Part shown: one piece after another, positions 10,135 through 18,103 of the stretch
Numbering within the stretch: position 1 is the first letter of the stretch
Layout of the letters: the number at the start of each line of letters is the position of its first letter
Assembly (NCBI GenBank): GCA_030653985.1
Contig: JAURYJ010000001.1
Span: 1 to 64,000, forward strand
Reading direction: 5' to 3'
Source of the DNA: Methylobacter sp.
GTDB taxonomy: Bacteria; Pseudomonadota; Gammaproteobacteria; Methylococcales; Methylomonadaceae
DNA length: 64,000 bases
Made by a program: the position numbers and the translations under genes
Notes under the pieces: model-generated
What the model was told of the DNA's origin: nothing
What the model saw: only the letters and a program-made list of their open reading frames with translations
Database searches by the model: none

Positions 10135-11492
10135 TGGATTTCTTGCATACGCTGTTTTATTTTCTAGTCGCCATCAGTGTCCTGGTTTCATTTCATGAAT
10201 TCGGGCATTTTTGGGTTGCGCGTAAAGCCGGGGTAAAAGTTCTCCGGTTTTCCATTGGTTTTGGCAAGGTTTTATGGTCGTATCAGAAAAACCCGGGTGC
10301 GACAGAATATGTGGTCTCGGCCATTCCGTTGGGCGGCTATGTCAAAATGGTCGATGAGCGCGAAGGCGAAGTTAACAAAGCCGACCTGCCCTATGCATTT
10401 AATCGCCAGTCTTTATTGGCCAGAACGGCGATAGTAGCTGCAGGCCCCGTGTTTAATCTGGTGCTCGCTGTTGCGTTGTTCTGGAGTGTGCTGGTGATTG
10501 GCGAGACCGGTATCAAGCCGATACTCGGCGCGGTGGAGCAGGGCACCTTAGCCGCAGCCGCAGGCTTTGTTGAAGGCGACCAGATTATCTCGGTTAACGA
10601 TAAGGTGACACCCACCTGGACGGAGGCCATGACCGTCTTAGTCTCCTCGGCACTGGATGGTGAGCAGAGCATTAAGGTCGCGGTAAAAAACTTTGATGAC
10701 CAGCAAGCTATCAGAACACTTGAACTGACTGATAAAGACAGTGAAAATCCGGATGTGCTGTATCAACGCTTAGGCTTCAAGCCTTGGTCGCCAAAATTAC
10801 AAGCCATCATAGGACAAGTCCTGCCTGATAGTGCCGCATTAGCCGCCGGTTTACAGCAAGGCGACCTGATCGTGAGTGCCGATGACACCCCTATGAACGA
10901 CTGGATGCAGTGGGTGGTGTATGTAAAAGAACACCCTGGAGTCCCAATCAAGCTGGTCATTGAACGTGATGGTGTGCAGTTGCCCGTCACCATTACACCA
11001 AAAAGTGTGGTATTGGGTGAGAAGACCGAAGGTAAAGTCGGTGCATCCGTTTATATACCCGAAGAACTGATGAAGTCGGTAAGCGTGGAATATGCATTAT
11101 CGCCGTTGGCCGCGATGCCGGTTGCACTGGAAACCACCTACTTTTATTCCGTTACTACCCTGAAAATGATGGGTAAGATGCTGATTGGTAAGGCGTCCAT
11201 AGAAAACTTAAACGGTCCTATCAGTATCGCCCAATATGCAGGGCAGTCTGCCACTATGGGTTTGGTACCCTTTTTGAAATATTTGGCCTTGGTTAGCATT
11301 AGTTTAGGCGTATTAAATTTATTGCCGATACCGGTATTAGATGGCGGACATTTACTGTTCTTCGCCATAGAAGGCATTAAAGGCAGCCCTGTTTCGGAAA
11401 GGGCGCAAATCTTCTTTCAGCAAATCGGCATTGCATTATTGGTGTCATTGATGGCATTGGCTATGTTTTTGGATGTAGGGCGTTTATTTTAA
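10134..11492 (+). CDS. rseP: Site-2 protease RseP (intramembrane zinc metalloprotease)
   Basis: RseP cleaves anti-sigma factors such as RseA within the membrane during envelope stress. HEFGH lies at residues 21-25 in the first membrane segment. Two periplasmic PDZ domains follow, and the second active-site motif NLLPIPVLDGGHL lies near the C-terminus. The protein has 452 residues. In many relatives bamA follows; here dsbC follows instead, after a REP-like palindrome. Confidence 0.96.
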   Translation: MDFLHTLFYFLVAISVLVSFHEFGHFWVARKAGVKVLRFSIGFGKVLWSYQKNPGATEYVVSAIPLGGYVKMVDEREGEVNKADLPYAFNRQSLLARTAIVAAGPVFNLVLAVALFWSVLVIGETGIKPILGAVEQGTLAAAAGFVEGDQIISVNDKVTPTWTEAMTVLVSSALDGEQSIKVAVKNFDDQQAIRTLELTDKDSENPDVLYQRLGFKPWSPKLQAIIGQVLPDSAALAAGLQQGDLIVSADDTPMNDWMQWVVYVKEHPGVPIKLVIERDGVQLPVTITPKSVVLGEKTEGKVGASVYIPEELMKSVSVEYALSPLAAMPVALETTYFYSVTTLKMMGKMLIGKASIENLNGPISIAQYAGQSATMGLVPFLKYLALVSISLGVLNLLPIPVLDGGHLLFFAIEGIKGSPVSERAQIFFQQIGIALLVSLMALAMFLDVGRLF

Positions 11493-11502
11493 TAGCTGCT
11501 AA

Positions 11503-11528
11503 GGGCGGCCTGCCGGATCGGCCCCTAC
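11503..11528. repeat. REP-D type palindrome (GTAGGGGC family), copy 1
   Basis: GGGCGGCCTGCCGGATCGGCCCCTAC is a short GC-rich imperfect palindrome between rseP and dsbC. It resembles the GTAGGGGCGACCTGCCGGTCGC element embedded in cbiG at 20893. It may end the upstream transcript, but it lacks a T tract. Confidence 0.6.
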
Positions 11529-11573
11529 GGTAATTTGACGATTCTACGTCCTATAAACTAACACAGGAATATT

Positions 11574-12296
11574 ATGAAAAAAATTATTATGAGCGCCGCT
11601 TTATCGTTACTCGGCCTGACTTTATCGGTGGCACATGCTGATGAAAATGCTATCAGGCAAGCGCTGGCTAAATCCATGCCATCGGTAACAGTGGAATCTG
11701 TTAAGCCTTCTGAAATCAGCGGCCTTTTTGAGGTTACCGTCGGCGGCAACATATTTTATGTTTCTGGTGATGGTAAGTATTTGATACAGGGGCACTTGGT
11801 TGACGTTGCTGCACGTACGGACCTTACTGAAGAAAAGCTGAGCGGCGCACGCAAACAGGCCCTCGAAAAACTCGGTCTGGATAAAATGATTGTGTTTAAA
11901 CCTAAAGTAAGTAAGTATACGGTTAGCATCTTTACCGATATTGATTGCGGTTATTGCCGTAAATTGCACTCTGAAATCGATCAATACATGGCTGAAGGCA
12001 TTACTATCCAGTATTTGTTTTTCCCAAGAGCCGGTAAAGGTTCCGATTCATACAGCAAAGCCGTATCGGTTTGGTGTGCCGCTGATCGCAAAGCCGCTTT
12101 AACCGCAGCGAAAAAAGGCGATAAGCTCGACGCTAAAACCTGCGACAACCCGGTCGATCAGCATATGCAATTGGCTGAAGATTTTGACGTGAAGGGCACA
12201 CCGATGATCGTTACCGAAAAAGGGAATATTTTTCCCGGTTATCTGCCTGCAAAACAGCTGGTTGAAGCCTTGGAAGATGAAAGAAATCCTAAATAA
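11574..12296 (+). CDS. dsbC: Periplasmic disulfide isomerase DsbC
   Basis: The protein rearranges wrong disulfides in secreted proteins. A signal peptide ends near VAHA-DEN (residue ~22). An N-terminal dimerisation domain is followed by a thioredoxin fold with the active site CGYC at residues 125-128, and a second cysteine pair is present (VWCAADRK..TCDNP), as in E. coli DsbC. The conserved cis-proline segment GTPMIV is present. The protein has 240 residues. Confidence 0.93.
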   Translation: MKKIIMSAALSLLGLTLSVAHADENAIRQALAKSMPSVTVESVKPSEISGLFEVTVGGNIFYVSGDGKYLIQGHLVDVAARTDLTEEKLSGARKQALEKLGLDKMIVFKPKVSKYTVSIFTDIDCGYCRKLHSEIDQYMAEGITIQYLFFPRAGKGSDSYSKAVSVWCAADRKAALTAAKKGDKLDAKTCDNPVDQHMQLAEDFDVKGTPMIVTEKGNIFPGYLPAKQLVEALEDERNPK

Positions 12297-12387
12297 AGCG
12301 ATGTCTAAAGACTGTCGGCGCTTTTAGGGAGGGTGTAAAAAAGGCTGTTATTCGCCTTAAATCATAAAGGCGTTACCCCTTTCTTCT

Positions 12388-12456
12388 GTGCGTTAATAGC
12401 GCATGCACGGTTTGATGAGGGAGGGCAGGCGCAAGCCTGTTCTCTACTTTACCCGT
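12388..12456 (+). other. Possible group II intron 3'-end remnant
   Basis: The segment with GCGCATGCACGGTTTGATGAG and, further on, TTCTCTACTTTACCCG resembles the domain V/VI end of bacterial group II introns. No reverse transcriptase gene lies upstream, so if real it is only a relic. This is recognition from memory and is uncertain. Confidence 0.25.
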
Positions 12457-12520
12457 CGTTCATATTTCCTAAAAATGATAAAGATAGCAAAAAAGGGTAG
12501 CGTTCCCTTTTGTTCTTCGG

Positions 12521-13112
12521 TCATTCATCACGTTCACCAATGTGTAATGATGAAACATGATCAGAAGCTATCCAGTCATCAGAATAAATACCTTGTGCCA
12601 CCGCCCGATGAAAAGAAGAATAGGGCCAATCTTTAACGCGTGTCACCCAGCCATGCTTGACCGGATTAAAATGAACATAGTCAAAATGATTGGCATAATC
12701 CCGCTCATCCCGAACAGTATGTTCCCAAAAACGACGCTGCCAGATTCCCCGTTCATGACGTTTAAGACGTACCTTTGAGCGATATTCAACTGCAGGAATT
12801 GCTTTAGAAAAATGTTTTTTAATCGCTCGCCAACGCCCCGAATAATCAACATCGCCCGCTGGATGTCCAGATACTCGGCAACTGCTCCATGCGTTGCTCT
12901 ACCTCCTGCATCCATGCAGTCGAATGCATATGTTCCGGCAAGACCACCCAAGCATCAATATGAAACGGGGTATCACACTTAGTAACCCGCACCACTTCGC
13001 GCAAAACATCAATATGATTGACCAGTAAACGCGATTGTGAATGGCGTTCCAGCAAGTTAACCGTAAAAAAGTAAGTCCCACCCGGAACCCGATTACGTCG
13101 ATAATTAGACAT
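12521..13112 (-). pseudogene. REP-associated tyrosine transposase (RAYT, Y1 family), broken
   Basis: The frame starts at the ATG at 13112 (MSNYRRNRVPGGTYFFTVNL) and reads to PFHIDAWVVLPEHMH, the HUH-type metal-binding motif being HMH. It is then interrupted by an in-frame 48-bp hairpin element (12874-12922). A few codons later, after IWT, the frame is lost by what looks like a single-base deletion. The downstream part continues in the next frame with GDVDYSGRWRAIKKHF, GIWQRRFWEHTVRDERDY and HFNPVKHGWVTRVKDWPYSS, typical RAYT C-terminal motifs, and stops at 12521. RAYTs are linked to the spread of REP elements, which are abundant here. Confidence 0.85.
12874..12922 (-). repeat. 48-bp hairpin element, copy a (inside the RAYT gene)
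   Basis: Read on the minus strand it begins CGACTGCATGGATGCAGGAG and ends GAGCAGTTGCCGAG. CTGCATGGATGCAG forms a hairpin. It lies immediately after the HMH codons of the transposase and adds about 16 codons without a stop. Matching copies are at 32551 and 41926, and a degenerate one is at 44451. Confidence 0.8.
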
Positions 13113-13126
13113 TATTTCTTCGTAGG

Positions 13127-13152
13127 GCGGATAAGCGATAGCGCCATCCGCC
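13127..13152. repeat. REP-like palindrome upstream of RAYT
   Basis: GGCGGATAAGCG and a complementary CCATCCGCC lie 15 nt before the transposase start. This is the usual place for the cognate REP of a RAYT gene. A second palindrome, GTGCATGACGCTCACGCTTATGCAC, lies at 13222-13246. Confidence 0.6.
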
Positions 13153-13261
13153 AACAACACGCACAATAGTCATTATTACGCCCAATAACCCTTGTCAACT
13201 TAAAGCTCCACAACGTTTCAGGTGCATGACGCTCACGCTTATGCACCCTACGTAGTCATTT

Positions 13262-13320
13262 ATGCGGGTTACGAGTTGCCGCCTTGTCCCTTTAACCGAC
13301 TGACCCGATTGCAAAACCTG
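13262..13320 (-). other. attC-like half site (degenerate)
   Basis: On the minus strand it reads AGTCGGTTAAAGGGACAAGG, closely matching AGTCGGTCAAAGGGACGCGCC of the full attC-like site at 14494-14616. It lies at the 3' side of the gene at 13339-13722, where the recombination site of a cassette would be. Both core heptamers could not be found intact. Confidence 0.35.
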
Positions 13321-13338
13321 CCCCCCAGTTATTCCCAG

Positions 13339-13722
13339 TTATTTTTCATCAAATAGATTGTCCAATTCATTTCTTGATGTGGTGTAGTGAGGATCACTTC
13401 TCCACAAGGCAGTGCCCTGTTCAAATTCGAAAAATTCTGAAATTAACAACCGATTTTCGCTAGGCATTAGACTCTTATCGAGATATACCAACGGCCTATT
13501 TTCTTTTTTCAGGAATAACACTCTTCCCCTCGGAATTTCCTGATATTCAACACCAGCAAGATGCGGGAATTCCCGAATCCACTTACGATTTATTTTCCAA
13601 ACATCAATGTGATTTTCGTTGCTGTCAATGATTCCTGGAACACCCTCAATTCCCGCCTCCAAGCTCTCGGCTTTACCAATAACCGTACCATTGTGTACCC
13701 AAAAAACGCCAATCTTTGCCAT
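13339..13722 (-). CDS. Hypothetical protein, probable integron cassette gene
   Basis: The 127-residue protein begins MAKIGVFWVHNGTVIGKAE. It is soluble, with no signal peptide or membrane segment and no catalytic motif I recognise. Residues ~20-45 contain GIIDSNENHIDVWK, suggesting a small alpha/beta fold. It is flanked by attC-like hairpins and runs in the same direction as the next unknown gene, so cassette origin is likely. Function is unknown. Confidence 0.7.
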   Translation of the reverse strand: MAKIGVFWVHNGTVIGKAESLEAGIEGVPGIIDSNENHIDVWKINRKWIREFPHLAGVEYQEIPRGRVLFLKKENRPLVYLDKSLMPSENRLLISEFFEFEQGTALWRSDPHYTTSRNELDNLFDEK

Positions 13723-13745
13723 GAGAATTCAACTATTAAGAGCAA

Positions 13746-13798
13746 TTAACTAAACCGCTCAAGGGGCATGGTTCCCGTAAGCGGAGCGAACGTATTAA
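13746..13798. other. Short attC-like hairpin
   Basis: CCGCT..GGG..CCC..AGCGG stems are flanked by TTAAC/TATTAA-like ends between the two unknown genes. The layout fits a short cassette recombination site (about 53 nt), but the core heptamers deviate from consensus. Confidence 0.3.
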
Positions 13799-13839
13799 AT
13801 CATTTATCAGGTGGGCAAACAATATCCATTCCAAGTTCT

Positions 13840-14484
13840 CTATGAAATGCACTCGGTCATATACTTGATAAATTGTTCTCTGGCAACGCCGCTTCTGCTG
13901 GTTCGATTCCACCACGCACTTGCTGGATGTGCAAAAGCTTTACTTGGACAGATTAATTTTTGAGCTAAATGTTTAGATGCTTTTGAAGATACGAAACAAA
14001 TATGATCGGGCTTCAGAATTTCAATAACGCTATTTAGCACTAAAAATGCATTTTCTGTATCTATTTCATGTACTCGAAGACTATCTTTCGTTTTGGCAGG
14101 ACGCTGGAAAGCATTCATACAGGCAACATAACTAAAAGAATTCGCAGATTTCGGAATGCCTGACTCAATTAATGCTTTTTCAAGATTCCTATAGATTGTG
14201 TGCCCTTTATGCTTCCAATGCTGATTTTTACCAGAATTGATAATTCCTCTTGTATTTATCCAGCGGCGTTCTTCGTCCGTAAGAAGACAGCTAGAGTTCT
14301 CGTACCAATTTTTAGGGACTAAATGTGCTGTACTGCTAGTTGGTAAATAGTGACTTTCAGCAAGCAATAAGATTTTTGATTTTCCATCAGCAAAATACTT
14401 ACCTATAAACGGACGATACTCCGGGTAATTCCGATAGAAAGGTATGGAATCAAAATCGTTATCGTAGTATTCGGTATAGTGCAT
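13840..14484 (-). CDS. Hypothetical protein, possible uracil-DNA-glycosylase-like fold, cassette gene
   Basis: The protein has about 214 residues from the ATG at 14484 (MHYTEYYDND); a start at 14499 would lie inside the attC-like core. KSKILLLAESHYLP near residue 35, a late ILKPDHICFVSSKASKHLAQK and FAHPASAWWN near the C-terminus follow the order of motifs seen in uracil-DNA glycosylase superfamily proteins (N-terminal strand motif, middle 'l.P..i...g..a', C-terminal H-P). This is a weak resemblance, and the catalytic residues are not convincingly present. The gene starts 10 nt after a good attC site, as cassette genes do. Confidence 0.65.
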   Translation of the reverse strand: MHYTEYYDNDFDSIPFYRNYPEYRPFIGKYFADGKSKILLLAESHYLPTSSTAHLVPKNWYENSSCLLTDEERRWINTRGIINSGKNQHWKHKGHTIYRNLEKALIESGIPKSANSFSYVACMNAFQRPAKTKDSLRVHEIDTENAFLVLNSVIEILKPDHICFVSSKASKHLAQKLICPSKAFAHPASAWWNRTSRSGVAREQFIKYMTECIS

Positions 14485-14493
14485 GTTGATTTT

Positions 14494-14616
14494 GCCCAAC
14501 GTTACGGTAAGGGGAGCGCCGCTAACGAAAGCGAAACGAAGCCGCCGAACCTTGATAAAAAATGAAACTTCAAAACTGCCAACGGGCGGCGCGTCCCTTT
14601 GACCGACTTGTTAGGC
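14494..14616 (-). other. Integron attC-like recombination site
   Basis: The 123-nt imperfect inverted repeat ends in core heptamers that both fit consensus: GCCTAAC (RYYYAAC) and GTTGGGC (GTTRRRY) on the minus strand. Between them, TCGGTCAAAGGGACGCGCC pairs with a nearly complementary segment at the other end. Length and structure resemble the long VCR-type attC sites. No integrase gene is in the window. Confidence 0.65.
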
Positions 14617-14617
14617 T

Positions 14618-14637
14618 ATTACATTACATTACATTAC
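14618..14637. repeat. (ATTAC)4 short tandem repeat
   Basis: Four perfect ATTAC units directly follow the attC-like site. They are probably neutral and are located in a noncoding stretch. Confidence 0.8.
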
Positions 14638-14655
14638 CTTTCATCTTCAGGGCCA

Positions 14656-14726
14656 TAGGATGTGCTGAGCGAAAGCGAAGCGCATCAGTCGCGAGCGATG
14701 CGCCTCACGTTGTTCGGCACATCCTA
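14656..14726. repeat. REP-C palindrome (TAGGATGTGC family), copy 1
   Basis: TAGGATGTGCTGA and GGCACATCCTA form the outer arms, with inner GAAGCGCATC / GATGCGCCTC pairs. The copy is intergenic. The second copy, at 18552-18629, lies inside the cobK part of cobJK. The rest of this intergenic stretch (14727-14927) shows no gene. Confidence 0.8.
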
Positions 14727-14927
14727 CATGACTGTTTGTCTGAACGATAGTCAATTATGTAACACTAACCAGCCGCTCAAGCAACTTTTACGAAAGGCCT
14801 GTTTGGGTCGGGAGCAGAAGTTCGTAGTTCGCAATTTGACCTTAAAAATATCAACACACTTAGAGATATGCTTGATCTTGCCTAAAAGTTTGGGTCGTTA
14901 GCCGCTGTCTAACCAACGGCTATACAA

Positions 14928-15194
14928 TCACTGACTATGTAATTTTTCCTGCAACCAAACTTTAATAAGCGACTGGTAAGGTACATCGCGAGAATTTGCA
15001 GCAGCTTTGATCGAATCAAGCAGGTGTTGAGGCAATCGCAATGAAATCGTTTTGGTGCTGGGTTTTAAATTGGCAAGCACTACTCGCTGTGCTTTCGTCC
15101 AATCCAGATAATCTGTGGAGTCATGGTTTTCCCAAAATGCCTGCTCTTCGGTTTCATTGGCAAATTTGGGAACGGTTTTAAGTTGTTTGCTCAT
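14928..15194 (-). CDS. BrnA-type antitoxin (CopG/ribbon-helix-helix)
   Basis: The 88-residue protein starts at the ATG at 15194 (MSKQLKTVPKFANETEEQAF). It shows the family's ETEEQAFWENHDSTDYLDW and the ribbon-helix-helix segment KTISLRLPQHLLDSIKAAA. In BrnTA modules the toxin gene precedes the antitoxin and overlaps it; here the toxin frame ends inside the antitoxin start region. A longer frame to 15353 is only a shadow of the toxin gene. Since the toxin looks broken, the antitoxin may be a solitary leftover. Confidence 0.85.
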   Translation of the reverse strand: MSKQLKTVPKFANETEEQAFWENHDSTDYLDWTKAQRVVLANLKPSTKTISLRLPQHLLDSIKAAANSRDVPYQSLIKVWLQEKLHSQ

Positions 15195-15400
15195 AAATCT
15201 TGCGCTCCTTTCTGTGCATGTCTCTGGCTGAGATAACTCGTATACTCTCGCTAGCATTTCGCAGAGTGAATGTAATATGCAATGACCGATCATCGTTGGT
15301 CTTACCCAACGCATGAAAGCGACCTTCGCCTTGACTGTGTTTAGTATCATCAATTACAAGCAGTGGTTCATTAAAGAAAACTTGCTCATGTTATTTGCCT
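15178..15400 (-). pseudogene. BrnT-type toxin remnant (DUF497), 5'-damaged
   Basis: Translating the minus strand gives HEQVFFNEPLLVIDDTKHSQ, then EGRFHALGKTNDDRSLHITF and ISARDMHRKERKIYEQTT, which match the BrnT ribonuclease fold and its terminal RKERxxYE motif. Upstream the frame is closed by a TAA directly before HEQ. A plausible N-terminal piece (NAEANN) continues in another frame. The start and the segment that normally reads KHGVSFEEA are therefore lost or frameshifted. The stop at 15178 overlaps the antitoxin start. Confidence 0.75.
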
Positions 15401-15623
15401 CAGCGTTCTGCATTTTGGATAACCGGAACACCCAAAAAATTGTTTCCCTTGATTAGCACCAGTCCGTGCAGTTCTTAGAATCAAAATACACTTCCTAAAC
15501 TGCTTGATTGCCTGATATTTTGGCTGCTGAGCAAAGTCAGTTTAAGTCGTGTTAATGTTTAATATGGCTACAGAAAAAATAAAACAATTAAAATCAAAGT
15601 GTTAGTTGTTCTGCTTGTTTCGC
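15401..15623. other. Intergenic region, no gene seen
   Basis: This AT-rich stretch lies between the toxin remnant and the end of cobB. I see no conserved frame, RNA gene or strong terminator in it. Confidence 0.5.
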
Positions 15624-17000
15624 TTAAGGCAAAAACAATTGTGCGGTTGCCGTCGGATTTGATGAAAAATAGCCGTGCAGGTAACTGGCGGTTAGCCGGT
15701 TTAGCTGATAAATGGCTTCCCCTGCTGAAGTGTTATGCGCACGCTCACCAAAGGCAATGGGGACCAGCGGTGTTTCTATCAGGGAATGGTGAAAAGTATG
15801 GCTGCGCAAGACGCCGCCAGGCATGGGCGCGGATTGATAGCCCAAGCCTTTCAGTTTGTTTTGCATGATTGCGTGTCCGGGCAACAGGCCGACCATTTCG
15901 CCGCGTAAACCGGCTTTATCGACGATCGATTCCAGCAAATACAACAGTCCCCCGCATTCGGCGTAAATGGGTTTGCCCAAGCGGAAATGCGTTTGCAATG
16001 CCGACTTCATTGCCAGATTATCCTGTAGCGTTTGCAAATGCAGCTCGGGATAGCCGCCCGGCAGATAAAGACTGTCAACATCAGGCAATGCAATATCCGC
16101 AAGCGGCGAAAAGAAGATTATCGTCGCGCCCATCGCCCGCAACACATCCAGATTGCCTGCGTAAATAAATGAAAATGCGGTATCGCGGGCAATGCCGATG
16201 CGGATACCCGATAACAGTTGGGGCGGCGTTCCCTGTTCGGGCGCTGTAAATTCGACAGCCTCCGGCAATTTTGCCAGCCTGGTTGAAGCTATTGCCGTTG
16301 CTGCGGCTGACATTCGCGATTCGAGATCAAGCACTTCTTCCGCCTGAACCAGACCCAGATGCCGTTCCGGCAATACAAACCGGTTATCGCGCGGTATCCC
16401 GCCAAAATAATGCAGACCAGACGGCATGCCTTCCTGGATCATGTCGTTATGTCGGGGACTGGCGACGTTATTGGCTAAAACACCGGCGAACAGCAGTTTA
16501 GGCCGATAGTTGGCAAGCCCGTAGGCAATGGCTCCCAGCGTTTGGGCTGCCCCCGTTGCATCAATCACCGCCAGCACCGGCACCGAGAACAGTTCGGCCA
16601 CATCGGCGCTGCAAGGTTCGCCATCGAACAAACCCATCACGCCTTCAATCAGTATCAAGTCGGCTTCCAGCGCGGCTTCGTACAATAATCGCCTGCATTC
16701 AGTTTCGCCCATCATCCACAGATCGAGCTGGTACACCGGCAGGCCGCTGGCGCGTTCGAGTATCATCGGGTCGAGAAAATCGGGGCCGGACTTAAACACC
16801 CTGACTTTGCGGCCTTGCTCGACATGATAACGGGCCAGCGCGGCGGTAATGGTGGTCTTGCCGTGATTGGAGCCGGGTGCGGTGATGAACAGCGCAGGGC
16901 ATTTAGGTGGGCGCGAATTTATTCGCGTTGCCGCAGATGCGAATAAATTCGCGCCCACAGTAGAGCATTGATCTATGGGTTCTTGGGTTCGGGTGTTCAT
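15624..17000 (-). CDS. cobB: Cobyrinate a,c-diamide synthase
   Basis: The enzyme amidates the a and c side chains of the corrin ring using glutamine and ATP. The N-terminal P-loop reads ITAPGSNHGKTTITAALARY (residues ~39-59). The C-terminal glutamine amidotransferase has the nucleophile motif YAECGGLLYLLES. The last residues include SYLHGYFSSNP. The start ATG overlaps the cobW stop (ATGA), fixing it. Residues 15-31, between the start and the P-loop, are encoded by a REP-A palindrome read in frame (VGANLF...RINSRP). Last gene of the riboswitch-controlled run. Confidence 0.95.
   Translation of the reverse strand: MNTRTQEPIDQCSTVGANLFASAATRINSRPPKCPALFITAPGSNHGKTTITAALARYHVEQGRKVRVFKSGPDFLDPMILERASGLPVYQLDLWMMGETECRRLLYEAALEADLILIEGVMGLFDGEPCSADVAELFSVPVLAVIDATGAAQTLGAIAYGLANYRPKLLFAGVLANNVASPRHNDMIQEGMPSGLHYFGGIPRDNRFVLPERHLGLVQAEEVLDLESRMSAAATAIASTRLAKLPEAVEFTAPEQGTPPQLLSGIRIGIARDTAFSFIYAGNLDVLRAMGATIIFFSPLADIALPDVDSLYLPGGYPELHLQTLQDNLAMKSALQTHFRLGKPIYAECGGLLYLLESIVDKAGLRGEMVGLLPGHAIMQNKLKGLGYQSAPMPGGVLRSHTFHHSLIETPLVPIAFGERAHNTSAGEAIYQLNRLTASYLHGYFSSNPTATAQLFLP
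16907..16958. repeat. REP-A palindrome, copy 3 (inside cobB)
   Basis: The inverted pair GTGGGCGCGAATTTATTCGCG / GCGAATAAATTCGCGCCCAC lies in the 5' part of cobB. It is read in a phase without stops and encodes [17 protein letters not shown]. Confidence 0.9.
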
Positions 17001-18103
17001 TTCCAGGCAGTTCCGGTCAAGTTGGATAACAGTATCGCCACCGTGTTCCGGTTCAGGTGGTAACCGATAAAAACCAGTTCCGATTCTTTTGCAGATGGTT
17101 TGATTGCATCGGTGGTTATCGCCACACGGGTGCGCACGGCCTGCACCAGAATCGATTGATCCGGGGCCGTCTTGATAAAGCCTTTACAACGCAACAACGG
17201 TTCAGCTTTAGCGACTTCAATCAACGCTTGTTTCAGTGTTTCCGGTTGCTGAGTCTCGGAACTGCGCAACACGAACGACAGCCATCCCGGATCCTGTTCA
17301 TGAAAATGTTTGTGCGTTGCCAGTCCGTGACTGTGGCCCGTCAAACCGGAGTGGGCGTGGCCGTTCAGTCTGACATGGCTGCCCAAGGTCGGCGTATCGG
17401 AACCGGGTAGCGGTGTAAACCGGTGGTTGTTTGCTGTCAGCGTTGGCTGGTGCAAACGCAGGCCCAGGGCCAGCCGGATGTCCAGTTGCGCGTTGTAAGC
17501 GAGTTCGAGGAAGCGCACGTTCGGCGCACGGTCGCGAACGCGTTGTTCCGCTTGCAACAAGGCATCCTCATCCAGCGCATCGATTTTGTTCAACACCACC
17601 ACGTCGGCATATTCAAGCTGTTGTTCAAACAAGGTTGCAACTGAATCGGCAACGGCAGCATGCGGGCTGTCAATACTCAGGTCACGGTCAAACTGGTCGG
17701 ACAGCAGCAGCGGCGTATCCACCACGGCCAGCGTCGCATCCAGAATGAAATCTGCGGCTAGTTCGGGTGATTGCAACAGTTCCATGACCGCTGTAGGCAA
17801 CGCAAGCCCCGAGGTTTCTATCAATACATGATCGACATTGGCCCGGCGCTGGGCGATAGCCTGCATGGTCGGGATAAAGTGTTCATCATCGCCATAGGCA
17901 ATCAGGCCGTAAGGGAAGTCATGAATCCGAACATGCTTGTCACCGCCAACGTCATCGTTAATCAGCGCACCGTCGATGGAAACTTCGCCGAACTCATTAA
18001 TCAATAAGGCAAGGCGGCGGCTTTGTCGTTTTTTAATCAGGCTGCCTAGCAAGGTAGTTTTACCGGAACCGAGAAAGCCGGTAACGATGGTGACCGGAAT
18101 CAT
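16997..18103 (-). CDS. cobW: CobW-family GTP-dependent metal chaperone
   Basis: The G3E GTPase has the P-loop TGFLGSGKTTLLGSLIKK at the N-terminus, the Walker B-like region LIETSGLALP, and NKID (VVLNKIDALD) for guanine recognition. A His-rich stretch between domains (GHSHGLATHKHFHEQD) suits cobalt binding. I use the ATG at 18103, which overlaps the cobJK stop as ATGA. In aerobic-type pathways CobW is thought to deliver cobalt to the CobN chelatase, which is encoded in the same run. Confidence 0.93.
   Translation of the reverse strand: MIPVTIVTGFLGSGKTTLLGSLIKKRQSRRLALLINEFGEVSIDGALINDDVGGDKHVRIHDFPYGLIAYGDDEHFIPTMQAIAQRRANVDHVLIETSGLALPTAVMELLQSPELAADFILDATLAVVDTPLLLSDQFDRDLSIDSPHAAVADSVATLFEQQLEYADVVVLNKIDALDEDALLQAEQRVRDRAPNVRFLELAYNAQLDIRLALGLRLHQPTLTANNHRFTPLPGSDTPTLGSHVRLNGHAHSGLTGHSHGLATHKHFHEQDPGWLSFVLRSSETQQPETLKQALIEVAKAEPLLRCKGFIKTAPDQSILVQAVRTRVAITTDAIKPSAKESELVFIGYHLNRNTVAILLSNLTGTAWK

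Noticed and set aside
12403-12636. 77-residue plus-strand ORF downstream of dsbC
   Set aside because: It overlaps the antisense of the RAYT pseudogene and the possible intron relic; no coding signal or conserved motif.
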